Positions 1-7,924 of a stretch of DNA of 27,235 nt are shown here, one piece after another. Position 1 is the stretch's first letter, and each line of letters begins with the position of its first letter. Below the pieces are notes generated by a model. It did not search any database. It was not told where the DNA came from and worked only from the letters and a program-made list of their open reading frames with translations. The stretch spans positions 1-27,235 of the forward strand of contig DATDBU010000078.1 of the NCBI GenBank assembly GCA_036524675.1, given 5' to 3'. The stretch comes from DATDAW01 sp036524675 (GTDB taxonomy: Bacteria > Verrucomicrobiota > Verrucomicrobiia > Chthoniobacterales > DASVRZ01). Made by a program: the position numbers and the translations under genes.

Positions 1-92
1 AGGAGAGTGGCCGACGAAATGGTAGTGATTAGAAAACACTGCCCACGCTTCGAATTTCCAGCCGAAATCTGCGCCACTCGCAACAATCCCCG

Positions 93-235
93 GTGAAGGA
101 CGGCCAGGCGCTCAAGTATTTGCCCGAGTTTGCGGATCTGAGGCCCCCTCGGGCAAGGCGGCGAATCTCACGATGACGCAGCTCTTCACGCATACCTCCG
201 GCCTCGACGTTCGGCAGCCCACGGCCAGCGCCTGA
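93..235 (+). pseudogene. Serine hydrolase (beta-lactamase family, PF00144-like) fragment, frameshifted
   Basis: Two adjoining reading frames together read like the part of a class C beta-lactamase/esterase-type serine hydrolase that precedes the catalytic SxxK region. Frame one (93-143) gives KDGQALKYLPEFADLR. Frame two (from about 143) gives PSGKAANLTMTQLFTHTSGL, and ends in a TGA at 233-235. The LPEF and LTMTQLFTHTSGL strings are hallmarks of PF00144 proteins. The frames join if a single base is restored in the C run at 144-148, so a homopolymer deletion is the simplest explanation. Only about 45 residues of a protein of several hundred remain, with no upstream start region and no catalytic lysine region. 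It is called a relic, not a gene. The family call rests on motif memory only. Confidence 0.5.
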
Positions 236-340
236 TGATCTCTCCGCCGATCGGTGATTCGTGACACAAAAACCGACGTAGCCCACCTTCGGATTCAACG
301 CGCTGGCGCGAAACTATTCGTTTCCACCCATGTGACTCTA

Positions 341-374
341 GTGTGCTGTTCAGGAAATGCAGGGTCATTTGCTG
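341..374 (+). repeat. Left terminal inverted repeat of the MITE-like element
   Basis: Pairs with 631-664 (30/34 identical). The first 18 bases match perfectly, and the mismatches fall in the inner half. Confidence 0.75.
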
Positions 375-388
375 CGTTCAAAATGGCC

Positions 389-407
389 CGTCCCGCTGAG
401 CGGGACG
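389..407. other. Perfect 9-bp hairpin inside the MITE-like element
   Basis: CGTCCCGCT at 389-397 pairs perfectly with AGCGGGACG at 399-407 around a single G. A loop of one base would open into a slightly shorter stem. No T-tract follows on either strand, so it is described as internal element structure and not as a terminator. Confidence 0.5.
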
Positions 408-630
408 CGACGAAGGAGCATGTCCGATGCGACCTGTGACTGAGAACCCAGCGAGGTAGCCGCTCCATCTTTTCTCCACATCGAAGCGGCAACCAACGCT
501 GGCGCCGGGCCATTTCAACGCAGCCCTCCGGGCCGGGAGGCTTTTGGCGATTCTCCACGTTGCTCGCTCGGCCAGTGTGACTCACACACAGGCGCTTCGC
601 TCGCGCCTCGAAAATCGCCAAAATCCTCTC

Positions 631-664
631 CTGCAAATGTCCCCGTATTTCCTGAACAGCACAC
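631..664 (-). repeat. Right terminal inverted repeat of the MITE-like element
   Basis: Reverse complement of 341-374. Its outermost base (664) provides the G of the TAG stop codon of the minus-strand gene ending here. Confidence 0.75.
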
Positions 665-1557
665 TACGCAAAGCGCAGATTGGGCGTTCCGTCGAGGCGT
701 TTGGTTAGATCTACGGGATCTCCGAGCTTCACTTGGGCACGATCGACCTGATAGTTCCAGACATTGAACCATGCGAGTGTGGCCGCCCCGTAAAGAGTAG
801 AAAAGGCACATTCCACCGCGTCGAATCCACAAGCGATGTCGATGCGTCCCGTGCGAGGGACATTGAAACGGGCGTCGAAGCTGTGCCAGCGGTTCCCCAC
901 GTAGACCTGCATGTAAGCGTGGAAATCCATCGGCGAGCCCGAATCTTGAAATCCCACATCCGGAAGATGGCCGGTGACGTAGCGGGCAGGAAGATTGAAA
1001 CAGCGGCACAGTGCCACGGCGAGGTGCGCGAAGTCGCGGCAGATGCCGAAACCTTGCGAAAGCGTCTGACCCGCGGTGATGTGCGGACTGCCGGAGCCCC
1101 AACGATACTCGATATTGCGATGGACCCAGTCGCAGATGGCTTGCACGCGTTGGAGTCCATGTGGGACCTGCCCGAACTGCTGGAAAGCGAAATCCATCAA
1201 GCGGTCGGAGTCGCAATAGCGGCTGGGGAGCGTGTAACGGAGCAACTCCGGAGACATCTCCCGCACCGGCAGCGGGGGAGCGTCAGGGTCGTAGCTTTCC
1301 GGCAGCGAAGAAACCGAAATCATCGCATCGTGACAGATGGTCGTGCGGCCGGCCGGCAACTCAAACCGCCGGACGATATTGCGATGCACGTCGGTATATT
1401 CCTCCACGAAGACATGAGGCGAGAAGCTGAGCTGCTCACACTCCATGCGCTGGCTTTTCTCCAGTCGCGGCTGGATTAACAAGACGATGTGGGTCGGATC
1501 CACGGCTTCGTAAGTAAATTCCAGCCCACAACGAATTGTCAGATCTTTAGCCCCCAT
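664..1557 (-). CDS. Transglutaminase-like cysteine hydrolase family protein
   Basis: A 297-residue cytoplasmic protein with an N-terminal beta-rich domain of the type that precedes bacterial transglutaminase-like folds, followed by the papain-like core. The catalytic triad is visible: Cys173 in FGICRDFAHL, His213 in MDFHAYMQV and Asp228 in HSFDARF. Family members are usually proteases or amidases, or are of unknown substrate, and not true cross-linking enzymes. No signal peptide is seen. The start is taken as ATG at 1557; the GTG immediately before it (1560) is an alternative adding one residue. No clear ribosome binding site is present. The stop TAG (664-666) is built from a TA dinucleotide plus the first base of the neighbouring MITE-like element, so the original C-terminus may have differed. 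No operon partner is present. Confidence 0.85.
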   Translation of the reverse strand: MGAKDLTIRCGLEFTYEAVDPTHIVLLIQPRLEKSQRMECEQLSFSPHVFVEEYTDVHRNIVRRFELPAGRTTICHDAMISVSSLPESYDPDAPPLPVREMSPELLRYTLPSRYCDSDRLMDFAFQQFGQVPHGLQRVQAICDWVHRNIEYRWGSGSPHITAGQTLSQGFGICRDFAHLAVALCRCFNLPARYVTGHLPDVGFQDSGSPMDFHAYMQVYVGNRWHSFDARFNVPRTGRIDIACGFDAVECAFSTLYGAATLAWFNVWNYQVDRAQVKLGDPVDLTKRLDGTPNLRFA

Positions 1558-1818
1558 CACGATGGGTCCGACAATAGCACCTTTCGGACAAAATTATCAC
1601 GAAATTACGGCGATTCTTCATACTGCAGGAGACCAAGCTCAACGCCGCCGATGGGTTGTCGTTTGCCGTCTCCTGGCGGCTGCCGAATCCTCGCGGCGCG
1701 TGTCCGTCGGGTGGATTCAGCCACCCAAGATAGCGCCGGCATCGACGCTTGAGTCGCCTTTGTCGGCACTCAAAAATATCTGGACACCATCGAAGCGGAA
1801 TCGTAGTTCTGCGATCCC
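1558..1818. other. Divergent intergenic region, no gene recognised
   Basis: 261 bp between the transglutaminase-like gene (-) and the CxxC protein gene (+), so it must carry two outward promoters. A dyad (CCCATC-AC-GATGGG, 1553-1566) overlaps the transglutaminase start. Short open frames on both strands look arbitrary in composition and match nothing recognised. Confidence 0.4.
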
Positions 1819-2226
1819 TTGAAACTCCGCCTCGGATATTTCCTGAGCTGTCTTGCCTGCGTCTACCTGATCGGTGGGCATTGGGCCGTGCTGCAGTCCG
1901 TTGCCTGGATGGGCATGATCGCTGACTATTCGCGTGCATACGGCGCGCGCAAAGCCATCGAGATGACACTCGACGGAAACAATCCATGCGATCTCTGCCT
2001 CAAAATCAACGCAAGGAAGGCTGAGGAGCAGAAGCAGGATTTGCCTGTAGAAAAACTGGCAAAGGAAGTCAAAAAAGTTCCTTTATTGCCGGCTTTGGCC
2101 TTTTTCCCAGTGCATTCCGGTGACTACGTTCTAGTGGCCTGGCCGGCATTCGTTGCCTTCGGCACCGTTCGAAGCCAGGCACCTCCAAGGCCTGTTCCCC
2201 GAATTTCTTCGGCCTCTCTGGCTTAA
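1819..2226 (+). CDS. Small membrane-anchored CxxC protein, hypothetical
   Basis: A 135-residue protein of unknown function. Residues 5-30 are hydrophobic (signal peptide or single membrane anchor). A CDLC motif (Cys57, Cys60) follows, then a Lys/Glu-rich segment (62-86) and a hydrophobic stretch (88-118). This layout recalls the small DUF2946-like CxxC proteins found near copper genes, but the assignment is by impression only. Translation must start at TTG 1819, since an in-frame stop lies at 1804-1806, or at an internal Met (residue 31), which would remove the hydrophobic N-terminus; TTG is therefore preferred. The last 20 residues are Pro/Ser-rich and atypical, so a frameshifted C-terminus is possible. 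It lies 266 bp upstream of the His/Met-rich outer-membrane barrel gene in the same direction, suggesting a shared metal-related role. Confidence 0.6.
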   Translation: MKLRLGYFLSCLACVYLIGGHWAVLQSVAWMGMIADYSRAYGARKAIEMTLDGNNPCDLCLKINARKAEEQKQDLPVEKLAKEVKKVPLLPALAFFPVHSGDYVLVAWPAFVAFGTVRSQAPPRPVPRISSASLA

Positions 2227-2447
2227 ATTCCCAGAAAGTCGCGTTTGCGCCCATCGCGTGAACCGCGTCTAGGAACCGGCAGTGAACACGGGGCCGCATA
2301 CGGCTTCACCGTTTCGCGCACTCATTCTGTCTAACTCGAGACGCGCCGATCCTGCCCGCCAAGCTTCCGCTCCGTTCGCATCGTGCTCATTCCGCGATAA
2401 AGCCGGCGCGGGCTGTTAACTTCTTTTCACCCGTTCAATCCGACAAT

Positions 2448-2465
2448 CATGCGGTCAATCGCATG
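2448..2465. promoter_or_regulatory. Short dyad upstream of the outer-membrane barrel gene
   Basis: CATGCG (2448-2453) and CGCATG (2460-2465) form a perfect 6-bp dyad around a 6-base spacer, ending 27 bases before the ATG at 2493. The position would suit an operator or leader hairpin. No regulator is assigned. The rest of the gap (2227-2447) shows nothing recognisable. Confidence 0.25.
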
Positions 2466-2492
2466 AAAACTTAACATTTAAAAACCTTTCCA

Positions 2493-3605
2493 ATGAAAAA
2501 TCGACTTTGCCTGACAGCAGCCGCAATTGCCTGCTGCCTCAGCCCCACATTCGCCGGAACCCCGGAGATTATCTCCACACCTGCCCCAACCTCGCCGACC
2601 AAAGACCTCTGGATCGCTGCGCGACCTGATGGTCATGCACCCTTGGGAGTCATGGGCGAGCACTTGCATCACGCAGGAGAATGGATGCTAGGCTATCGCT
2701 ACATGCTGCAACATAGTGAAGGGTTGCTGCAGGGCGACAAATCCATCTCGACCGATGCTTTGTTCAAGACGACTGCTCCCAATGGAAGTCACTATACGCT
2801 CGCGCCGCTGCAGATGGACATGCACATGCACATGCTGGAGCTCATGTATGCCCCTGCTGATTTCTTAACGCTCATGGTCATGGCTAACTACATGGAAATG
2901 ACCATGGACATGTTCGGATCGTCCCACCACGGAGCACACGGCGCCACGGAGGAGACCGATCACGATCATGAACCCGCAAAAACATTCAGCTCCCATACCA
3001 CCAGCGGATGGAGCGACACGAGTTTCACGGCGCTAATCAAGATATTCAATGCGAACCGCCAGGCTGTTCACTTGAATATCGGCATCAGCGCGCCCACTGG
3101 CGATGTTGGAATCAAGCATGGCGATGCATTTGTCCACTACGGCATGCAACTAGGCTCCGGCACCTGGGATCTGCTTCCCGGCATCACCTATCTGGGGCAG
3201 ACGGATCATTTCTCATGGGGCGCGCAATATTCCGCGATCTTTCGGCTGGAGGATGAAAATGACAGCGGATTTCGGTTTGGAGACGTTCATCAGGTCACCG
3301 CCTGGGCTGCCTGGAGGATCAACGACTGGGTTAGTATCAGCGGCCGGGCCGCCTACCGGCATGAAGACGATATCAACGGCCACTACAAAGGTTCACACAA
3401 CCACTCGTCACCGCCCGATTTCCAGGCCAACTACGGCGGTGACTTTGTGGACCTTGGCGTCGGTATGAACCTGCGCGTTCCGAAGGGAGCATTCAAAAAT
3501 CATCGCCTGGCAATTGAAGCGTTGTGGCCGGTTTATCAGGATGTCAACGGCATCCAGCTAGAGCGCGACTGGACGCTCTATGCGGGCTGGCAGTGGTCGT
3601 TCTGA
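2493..3605 (+). CDS. Outer-membrane beta-barrel protein, His/Met-rich, putative metal-related transporter
   Basis: A 370-residue exported protein. Residues 1-21 form a signal peptide (MKNRLCLTAAAIACCLSPTFA), and the rest alternates aromatic and polar residues, ending in WQWSF, a typical outer-membrane barrel C-terminus. It resembles the Phenol_MetA_deg/'transporter' barrels. Two segments are striking. One is Met/His-rich, around residues 109-135 (MDMHMHMLELMY, MEMTMDMF). The other is a His/Asp loop at about 140-160 (HHGAHGATEETDHDHE). Such MxM and HxH clusters bind copper or silver in known periplasmic and outer-membrane proteins, so a copper-handling role is inferred together with the upstream CxxC protein. 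The ATG at 2493 is the natural start because the signal peptide follows at once. No metal ATPase or RND pump is in the window to confirm the idea. Confidence 0.7.
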   Translation: MKNRLCLTAAAIACCLSPTFAGTPEIISTPAPTSPTKDLWIAARPDGHAPLGVMGEHLHHAGEWMLGYRYMLQHSEGLLQGDKSISTDALFKTTAPNGSHYTLAPLQMDMHMHMLELMYAPADFLTLMVMANYMEMTMDMFGSSHHGAHGATEETDHDHEPAKTFSSHTTSGWSDTSFTALIKIFNANRQAVHLNIGISAPTGDVGIKHGDAFVHYGMQLGSGTWDLLPGITYLGQTDHFSWGAQYSAIFRLEDENDSGFRFGDVHQVTAWAAWRINDWVSISGRAAYRHEDDINGHYKGSHNHSSPPDFQANYGGDFVDLGVGMNLRVPKGAFKNHRLAIEALWPVYQDVNGIQLERDWTLYAGWQWSF

Positions 3606-3609
3606 TTCT

Positions 3610-3675
3610 CGATTCGTCCTCGACCTCTACCTCGAAACGCCGGACTGTCGAGAACGAGAACGAGGACGAGGACGA
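3610..3675. repeat. Degenerate GA-rich hexamer repeat forming an imperfect inverted repeat between convergent genes
   Basis: The left arm (around 3610-3634) is rich in TCGTCCTCGACCTC-type units. The right arm (3648-3675) is CGAGAACGAGAACGAGG followed by two GAGGAC-type units. TCGTCCTCG at 3614-3622 pairs perfectly with CGAGGACGA at 3661-3669 or 3667-3675. The element lies exactly between the 3' ends of two convergent genes, so a long imperfect stem could form in both transcripts and act as a bidirectional terminator. It looks like simple-sequence DNA and not a transposon. Confidence 0.5.
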
Positions 3676-3700
3676 TTTGCGCCCGTTTGCCAAAGGAGAA

Positions 3701-5380
3701 CTAACTCCACTGATTTCGCCGGCAGCCAATGTACGCGATAAATATACCGGCAACGATCTGCGATGTTAGAAACCAGACGCTGGCTGGAATTCCGGCCAGC
3801 GTCGTTTGGATAACACTTTGCAGGACGGTGTAGTAGTTCGTCTCACGCAACGTTTGGAGATAGCCCGACCACCCCCAATACGCCGCGATGAACGGCTTCA
3901 CTCCCCCGGCCATCCATTCTGGCAACACCAGAAACGCACCGGAAAGTGGCAGTTGAAAACCGACAAAATAGATGGCGGCTAACGAGGCCTGTTCCGCCGT
4001 CCGCAACGTCGCGGAAAGCGCCAGCGAAATGGCAGTCACCGCCGCATTTACGAGCGCGAGCAGCGTCATTTGCACCGGAAGAGAACCTGGAAATCCGCAG
4101 ACAACGGACACAAATGCAGCCATCCAAATGCTTTGCGCCAGCACCAGGCCACCAAGCAATACAAGTTTGCCTGCCAAATAGGCTGAGGGACGCAGCCCGG
4201 CGAGTTTCTCTTTCTCGAAAATGTCACGTTCTGCGGCGATCTCCCGGGCACCGTTGTTGGAACCCATCAGCGTCAGCAGGATGACCTGAAACATCACGAG
4301 CCCGGAAATCAGACTGCCGTCCCGCGATGCCTGCTGAATCCAGGCGTTGGCTTCTGAAAGCTGTTTAACGATATTCGCCTCGAAGCGCGGGTTCAGATTT
4401 TGGATCTGCGGCAATCCCCCCAAGGCAAAGACCGCCACGAGGCAGGGAAAACCAAAAAGCAAGGCGAGCTGCAGCGCGATGTGACTGCGATCACGCGTCC
4501 AAAGCTTCCACCGGCGGGCCGCCACGATGCGGAATTGCGTGAACGCCGATGGAGTCAGGACCTGGTCAACGCCACCATTCGGCTCGTGATTCTTTTCAAG
4601 GGGCTGGAATGCGTACGCCTCGGCATGCTTCTGCCAGGACGAGTGCCACTTTTCAGCGCTCCGGTTGTCGAGTCGGTCAAAAACGTGCTCGTTGGAAGTC
4701 ACATCGAAGTAATGCGTGAGATGCTGCGGCGGCCCGTGATAGGCCGCATACCCACCCTTGAGCACGCACACACTGTCATAAAGCTCCAGCTCCTGCGCGC
4801 TATGAGTGACATTGATAACCAGGCGTTCTCCGTCGCGCGATAGCGTGTGAAGCAGCTCCAGAATTTCTGTTTCCGACTTCGGATCGAGGCCGCTAAGCAC
4901 TTCGTCACACAACAACACTCGCGGGCTGGTCACCATTTCCAACGCCAACGCCAGCCGCCGTTTTTGTCCCCCTGAAAGCACTTTTACCCGTCTGTCCGCG
5001 ATCTCATCCAGGCCGGTCTCACACAACACGGAATACAATCGCTCCTTTACCTGCTCCGCGTTCAGCCCTGCCACACGGAGCCGAAGTGCCGTTTCCACGG
5101 ACTCGGCGACCGTCAGCGCGTCATAAGCAATCGCGAACTGCGGCACATAGCCGAGTTCAGCCGGGTGAAAATCCTCGCCATGCAGCAGGCTTCGGCCGTT
5201 CCACACGATGTCTCCAGCGTCCGGCTCGCGCAGGCCGGCAATCAGCCGTAAGAGCGTCGTTTTCCCGCAGCCCGACGGACCAACGATCGCCGCGAGATGC
5301 CCGGATGGAAACCGCAACGATACGTCTGCCAGCAAAGTCTGTTCGCCGGCATGGAGAGACACATTCTGGAGGGAGAGCAC
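3701..5380 (-). CDS. ABC half-transporter, fused ATPase and ABC-2-type permease
   Basis: A 559-residue inner-membrane protein with the ATPase domain first and the membrane domain second, the order seen in ABCG-type half-transporters. Walker A GPSGCGKT lies at 34-41, the Q-loop at Gln81, the signature LSGGQ at 135-139, Walker B VLLCDE at 155-160 and the switch His at 193. After a linker (about 225-300), the C-terminal half has about six hydrophobic segments, matching an ABC-2 permease. It would work as a homodimer; the substrate cannot be read from sequence. Export is expected for this architecture. The start is GTG at 5380, because no ATG lies upstream in frame and the fold begins immediately. 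It is a lone gene, divergent from the AsmA-like gene. Confidence 0.85.
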   Translation of the reverse strand: MLSLQNVSLHAGEQTLLADVSLRFPSGHLAAIVGPSGCGKTTLLRLIAGLREPDAGDIVWNGRSLLHGEDFHPAELGYVPQFAIAYDALTVAESVETALRLRVAGLNAEQVKERLYSVLCETGLDEIADRRVKVLSGGQKRRLALALEMVTSPRVLLCDEVLSGLDPKSETEILELLHTLSRDGERLVINVTHSAQELELYDSVCVLKGGYAAYHGPPQHLTHYFDVTSNEHVFDRLDNRSAEKWHSSWQKHAEAYAFQPLEKNHEPNGGVDQVLTPSAFTQFRIVAARRWKLWTRDRSHIALQLALLFGFPCLVAVFALGGLPQIQNLNPRFEANIVKQLSEANAWIQQASRDGSLISGLVMFQVILLTLMGSNNGAREIAAERDIFEKEKLAGLRPSAYLAGKLVLLGGLVLAQSIWMAAFVSVVCGFPGSLPVQMTLLALVNAAVTAISLALSATLRTAEQASLAAIYFVGFQLPLSGAFLVLPEWMAGGVKPFIAAYWGWSGYLQTLRETNYYTVLQSVIQTTLAGIPASVWFLTSQIVAGIFIAYIGCRRNQWS

Positions 5381-5645
5381 GAATGGAAGATCTGGAAAAT
5401 GGCGGTGAAACGCAATTCTGTTGTGGCGGCGGTCTGCGACTGTCGGTGACCATCGATGGACACCTGTGCTCCCGAATAACCAATCCCTCGCGAGCTCCTT
5501 CGGAGCGGTTTGTTTTTTATCCGGTTTTCCGGTGGTTTGTCACCACCGGCTAAATTTCTCCCCACCCTGCGGGTCAATTACCATCACAGGCCGCGGTTAC
5601 AGCTTTCCACTTGCCCGCCTACGCTGCTGCCGCGACAGATGCATC

Positions 5646-7025
5646 ATGTCTGTCTCCCGCCGTTGGATTTGGTTTTTCGTCGGAACTCCGGTTGTATTCG
5701 TTCTGCTGATCCTCGTTGGCTTCTGGCAGGCGCGCGCCTATCTGCATAGTGACGGTTTTCGCAAATTGCTTGGCGAGAAAGTTTCCGAGCACATCAAAGC
5801 CGAGGGACAATTCGCTCCCCTCAGCTGGACGGACTCGTCGTTCTATTCCGAAAAATATACGGCCAGAGGGAAGGTCGGCGCCAGGTTTCAAGAGATCGAC
5901 GCGGATCAAATCCGGGCCGATGTGAATCTGCGCGGTGTCTGGGAAAAAAAATGGCGGGTCGACTCCGTACAAATCGAACGCCTCGGCGTGAAGATTGGCC
6001 CCGGGACCATTCCTGAAATCAGCGTTTCAAAACCGGAAAAAACAGCCGATGCACCGAAGCCTGCGGGCAAGCCCGGCTGGCTCCCGAATCGCGTCGAGCT
6101 CCGCAAAGTCACCGTCGCCAGCCTCGATCTGGATGGCTCCAATTCGGAGAAATTTCCGTTCACAGCCAACGGCATCCACGTCACCGCCGAGCCTGATGGA
6201 TCCGCCTGGAAGCTCACCACTTCCGGGGGAAAAATTCAGCGCGAACATGGGCCCGCCCTGGATCTCAACGGCAGCGAGCTCCGGTATGCCGATGGCACAC
6301 TTTTCATCACCAGTGCACGGGCTACGTCGGCCACCGGAGGGAATCTCTCCGCCAACGGCCAGATCGATTTCGACAACTCTCAAAATACGCGTCTTTCCTG
6401 GAAGTTTGACGCGTTACCTGCCGAAAGCGTTTTGCCTAGGGACTGGCGCGCCCGGCTTCACGGTAAGTTTTACGGAAATCTTGATGTCACATCCTCGCCG
6501 GCAACCGCATCCAGCCGGCACGATACCGTCGCCACCGGCCATGTGGAACTGAAAGAGGGCCGGCTCGACGCCCTGCCTGTCCTTGAACAAATCGCCGTAT
6601 TCACCCGCACTCAGCGTTTCCGTCAGCTGTCCCTCGACCAGGTTCGCGGCGATGTCCGGTGGGAAAATGGCACGCTAACGGTTACGAATTTCAACGCCGA
6701 GTCGGCCGGTCTGGTCCGGTTGACCGGCAGTTTTTCGGTCACCAACGGTCAGATCAACGGCAACCTCGAAATTGGCCTAACGCCTGGCAGCCTTCGCTGG
6801 ATTCCGGGCTCCCAGGAAAGCGTATTTACGGTTTCACGAGATGGCTATTTATGGACCCACATGAAAGTCACCGGCCCTGTCGACCATCCGGAGGAAGACC
6901 TATCCGAACGCCTCGCGATCGCTGCCGGTCAAAATCTTCTTAAACGAATCGATCAAGATTCCGATAAACTGAAAGATAGCCTCAAAGACGCCGCCGGAGC
7001 GCTGATCGATCTGCTGGGAAAATGA
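5646..7025 (+). CDS. AsmA-like envelope protein
   Basis: A 459-residue protein with an N-terminal transmembrane anchor (about residues 7-27: WIWFFVGTPVVFVLLILVGF) and a long periplasmic beta-rich region. The repetitive pattern (SLDLDGSNSEKFPFTANGI, LDLNGSELRYADGTLFITSA and similar) and a C-terminal VTGPVDHPEEDLSERL motif are typical of AsmA/YhdP/TamB-like proteins. These are thought to support lipid transport between membranes or outer-membrane biogenesis. The open frame extends upstream to 5421, but ATG 5646 is preferred because the basic-hydrophobic anchor starts right there. The 265 bp between it and the ABC transporter start hold the promoters of both genes. The precise cargo or partner is unknown. 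Confidence 0.75.
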   Translation: MSVSRRWIWFFVGTPVVFVLLILVGFWQARAYLHSDGFRKLLGEKVSEHIKAEGQFAPLSWTDSSFYSEKYTARGKVGARFQEIDADQIRADVNLRGVWEKKWRVDSVQIERLGVKIGPGTIPEISVSKPEKTADAPKPAGKPGWLPNRVELRKVTVASLDLDGSNSEKFPFTANGIHVTAEPDGSAWKLTTSGGKIQREHGPALDLNGSELRYADGTLFITSARATSATGGNLSANGQIDFDNSQNTRLSWKFDALPAESVLPRDWRARLHGKFYGNLDVTSSPATASSRHDTVATGHVELKEGRLDALPVLEQIAVFTRTQRFRQLSLDQVRGDVRWENGTLTVTNFNAESAGLVRLTGSFSVTNGQINGNLEIGLTPGSLRWIPGSQESVFTVSRDGYLWTHMKVTGPVDHPEEDLSERLAIAAGQNLLKRIDQDSDKLKDSLKDAAGALIDLLGK

Positions 7026-7078
7026 CGATCGGTTTGGCCACCCCTTCCCGAGGTTCCAGGAACCGCGCTACAACATTC

Positions 7079-7876
7079 TCACGCCCACCAAAACGGTCCC
7101 GAAAACGTGCCGACCAAAATCAGATGGGTGACAATCCCCGTGTCCGGTTTCCAGTGGTGGAGAAGAAAAGCTGGCGGCTCGACGAACGATGCCCCCACTG
7201 CATCCGGACGAAGTTGCAAAGCGATAGTCGTTGATGTGCTTGGCGCCGTGCAGAGTAGCGTTCCACCGAAGCGCACCTGCATGAGACGATGCACGTGACC
7301 GCATAAAACGCGTTCGACTGCCGGGTAACGTGCGACCACCGCAGCCAGCACGTCGCCGCCTTTACACCAGTAATCGTCGAGATACGGCACACCGCAGGCA
7401 AACGGCGGTTGATGCATGAAAATTATGGTCGGACGATCAGGCTCCTCGGCCAATACGGCATCCAGCCACGCTGCGGACTCCGCGGTGATCGCACCGTGGT
7501 GCAAACCCGGAAGAGTCACGTCCAGGGCCACGATTCGCACGGGACCGAAACCACCGGCTGCGTAGTTGAGCGCACCACTCCGGGGCAGATATGTGTGGTC
7601 CTGAAACGCGGCACGAAAGTTTTCGCGATCATCGTGATTGCCCGGAATGACCAGCAGCGGCGCTTCCAATTCGGCCAGCAAACGGCGCGCATTCTCGTAT
7701 TCCTCCGGCGTCCCTTCATCGGCGATATCGCCGCTGAGCAGGACCAAATCGGGTTTCGGATTCAGTCCATTGATCTGCCGGATCGTCTCAGCAAACGGGC
7801 CATTGCTATCGACTTTGCCTTTGTAAAGCGTGTCTTTTGGCCGCAGATGAGGATCGGAAATCTGAACGATAAGCAT
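7079..7876 (-). CDS. Metallophosphoesterase, CpdA/GpdQ-type phosphodiesterase
   Basis: A 265-residue calcineurin-like phosphoesterase with every metal-ligand motif: Asp8-x-His10 (SDPHL), Asp50 (SGDIADE), Asn80-His81 (GNHDD), His155 (MHQPP) and His194-x-His196 (GHVHRL). The set and length match the class III phosphodiesterases that include cAMP phosphodiesterase CpdA and glycerophosphodiesterase GpdQ. Two metal ions would activate water to hydrolyse a phosphodiester; the physiological substrate is not decided by sequence. The start is ATG 7876, where the beta-strand leading to the first Asp begins. The open frame continues to 7909, but those 11 residues fit the family poorly. It is convergent with the AsmA-like gene, with 53 bp between their ends. 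Confidence 0.85.
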   Translation of the reverse strand: MLIVQISDPHLRPKDTLYKGKVDSNGPFAETIRQINGLNPKPDLVLLSGDIADEGTPEEYENARRLLAELEAPLLVIPGNHDDRENFRAAFQDHTYLPRSGALNYAAGGFGPVRIVALDVTLPGLHHGAITAESAAWLDAVLAEEPDRPTIIFMHQPPFACGVPYLDDYWCKGGDVLAAVVARYPAVERVLCGHVHRLMQVRFGGTLLCTAPSTSTTIALQLRPDAVGASFVEPPAFLLHHWKPDTGIVTHLILVGTFSGPFWWA

Positions 7877-7924
7877 GAGTAAAAAATGCAGTCCGCCATT
7901 TCCTCGCAAATCCTAAAAACGGGA

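Larger units (their letters stand above)
339..666. mobile_element. MITE-like element with 34-bp terminal inverted repeats and TA duplications
   Basis: The left end (341-374) and the reverse complement of the right end (631-664) agree at 30 of 34 positions, with the outer 18 bases (GTGTGCTGTTCAGGAAAT) identical. Both ends are flanked by the dinucleotide TA (339-340 and 665-666). TA duplication is the signature of IS630/Tc1-mariner transposition. The 324-bp interior encodes no recognisable transposase. It contains further self-complementary pairs: a 9-bp hairpin at 389-407, 381-390 against 506-515, and 542-552 against 613-623. The whole element can therefore fold extensively, as MITEs do. The mobilising transposase would have to be elsewhere in the genome. 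The alternative is an unusual structured intergenic RNA or REP cluster, but the paired TA flanks favour a transposable origin. Confidence 0.7.

Noticed and set aside
295..636. Possible transposase remnant inside the MITE-like element
   Set aside because: No DDE-type motif or helix-turn-helix is recognisable, and the frame merely follows self-complementary DNA.
515..1216. 233-codon minus-strand open frame spanning the MITE-like element and part of the transglutaminase-like gene
   Set aside because: It overlaps the transglutaminase core in another frame, and its Arg/Ser-rich composition is that of a shadow frame.
733..1479. 248-codon plus-strand open frame opposite the transglutaminase-like gene
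   Set aside because: The catalytic triad is preserved on the other strand; this frame shows no family motif.
1547..1987. Minus-strand open frame between the transglutaminase-like and CxxC genes
   Set aside because: Biased Arg-rich translation, overlap with the CxxC gene and no recognisable domain.
7052..7064. GGTTCC-A-GGAACC palindrome between convergent genes as a terminator
   Set aside because: The one-base loop and absence of a T-tract make a terminator unlikely; kept only as a note.
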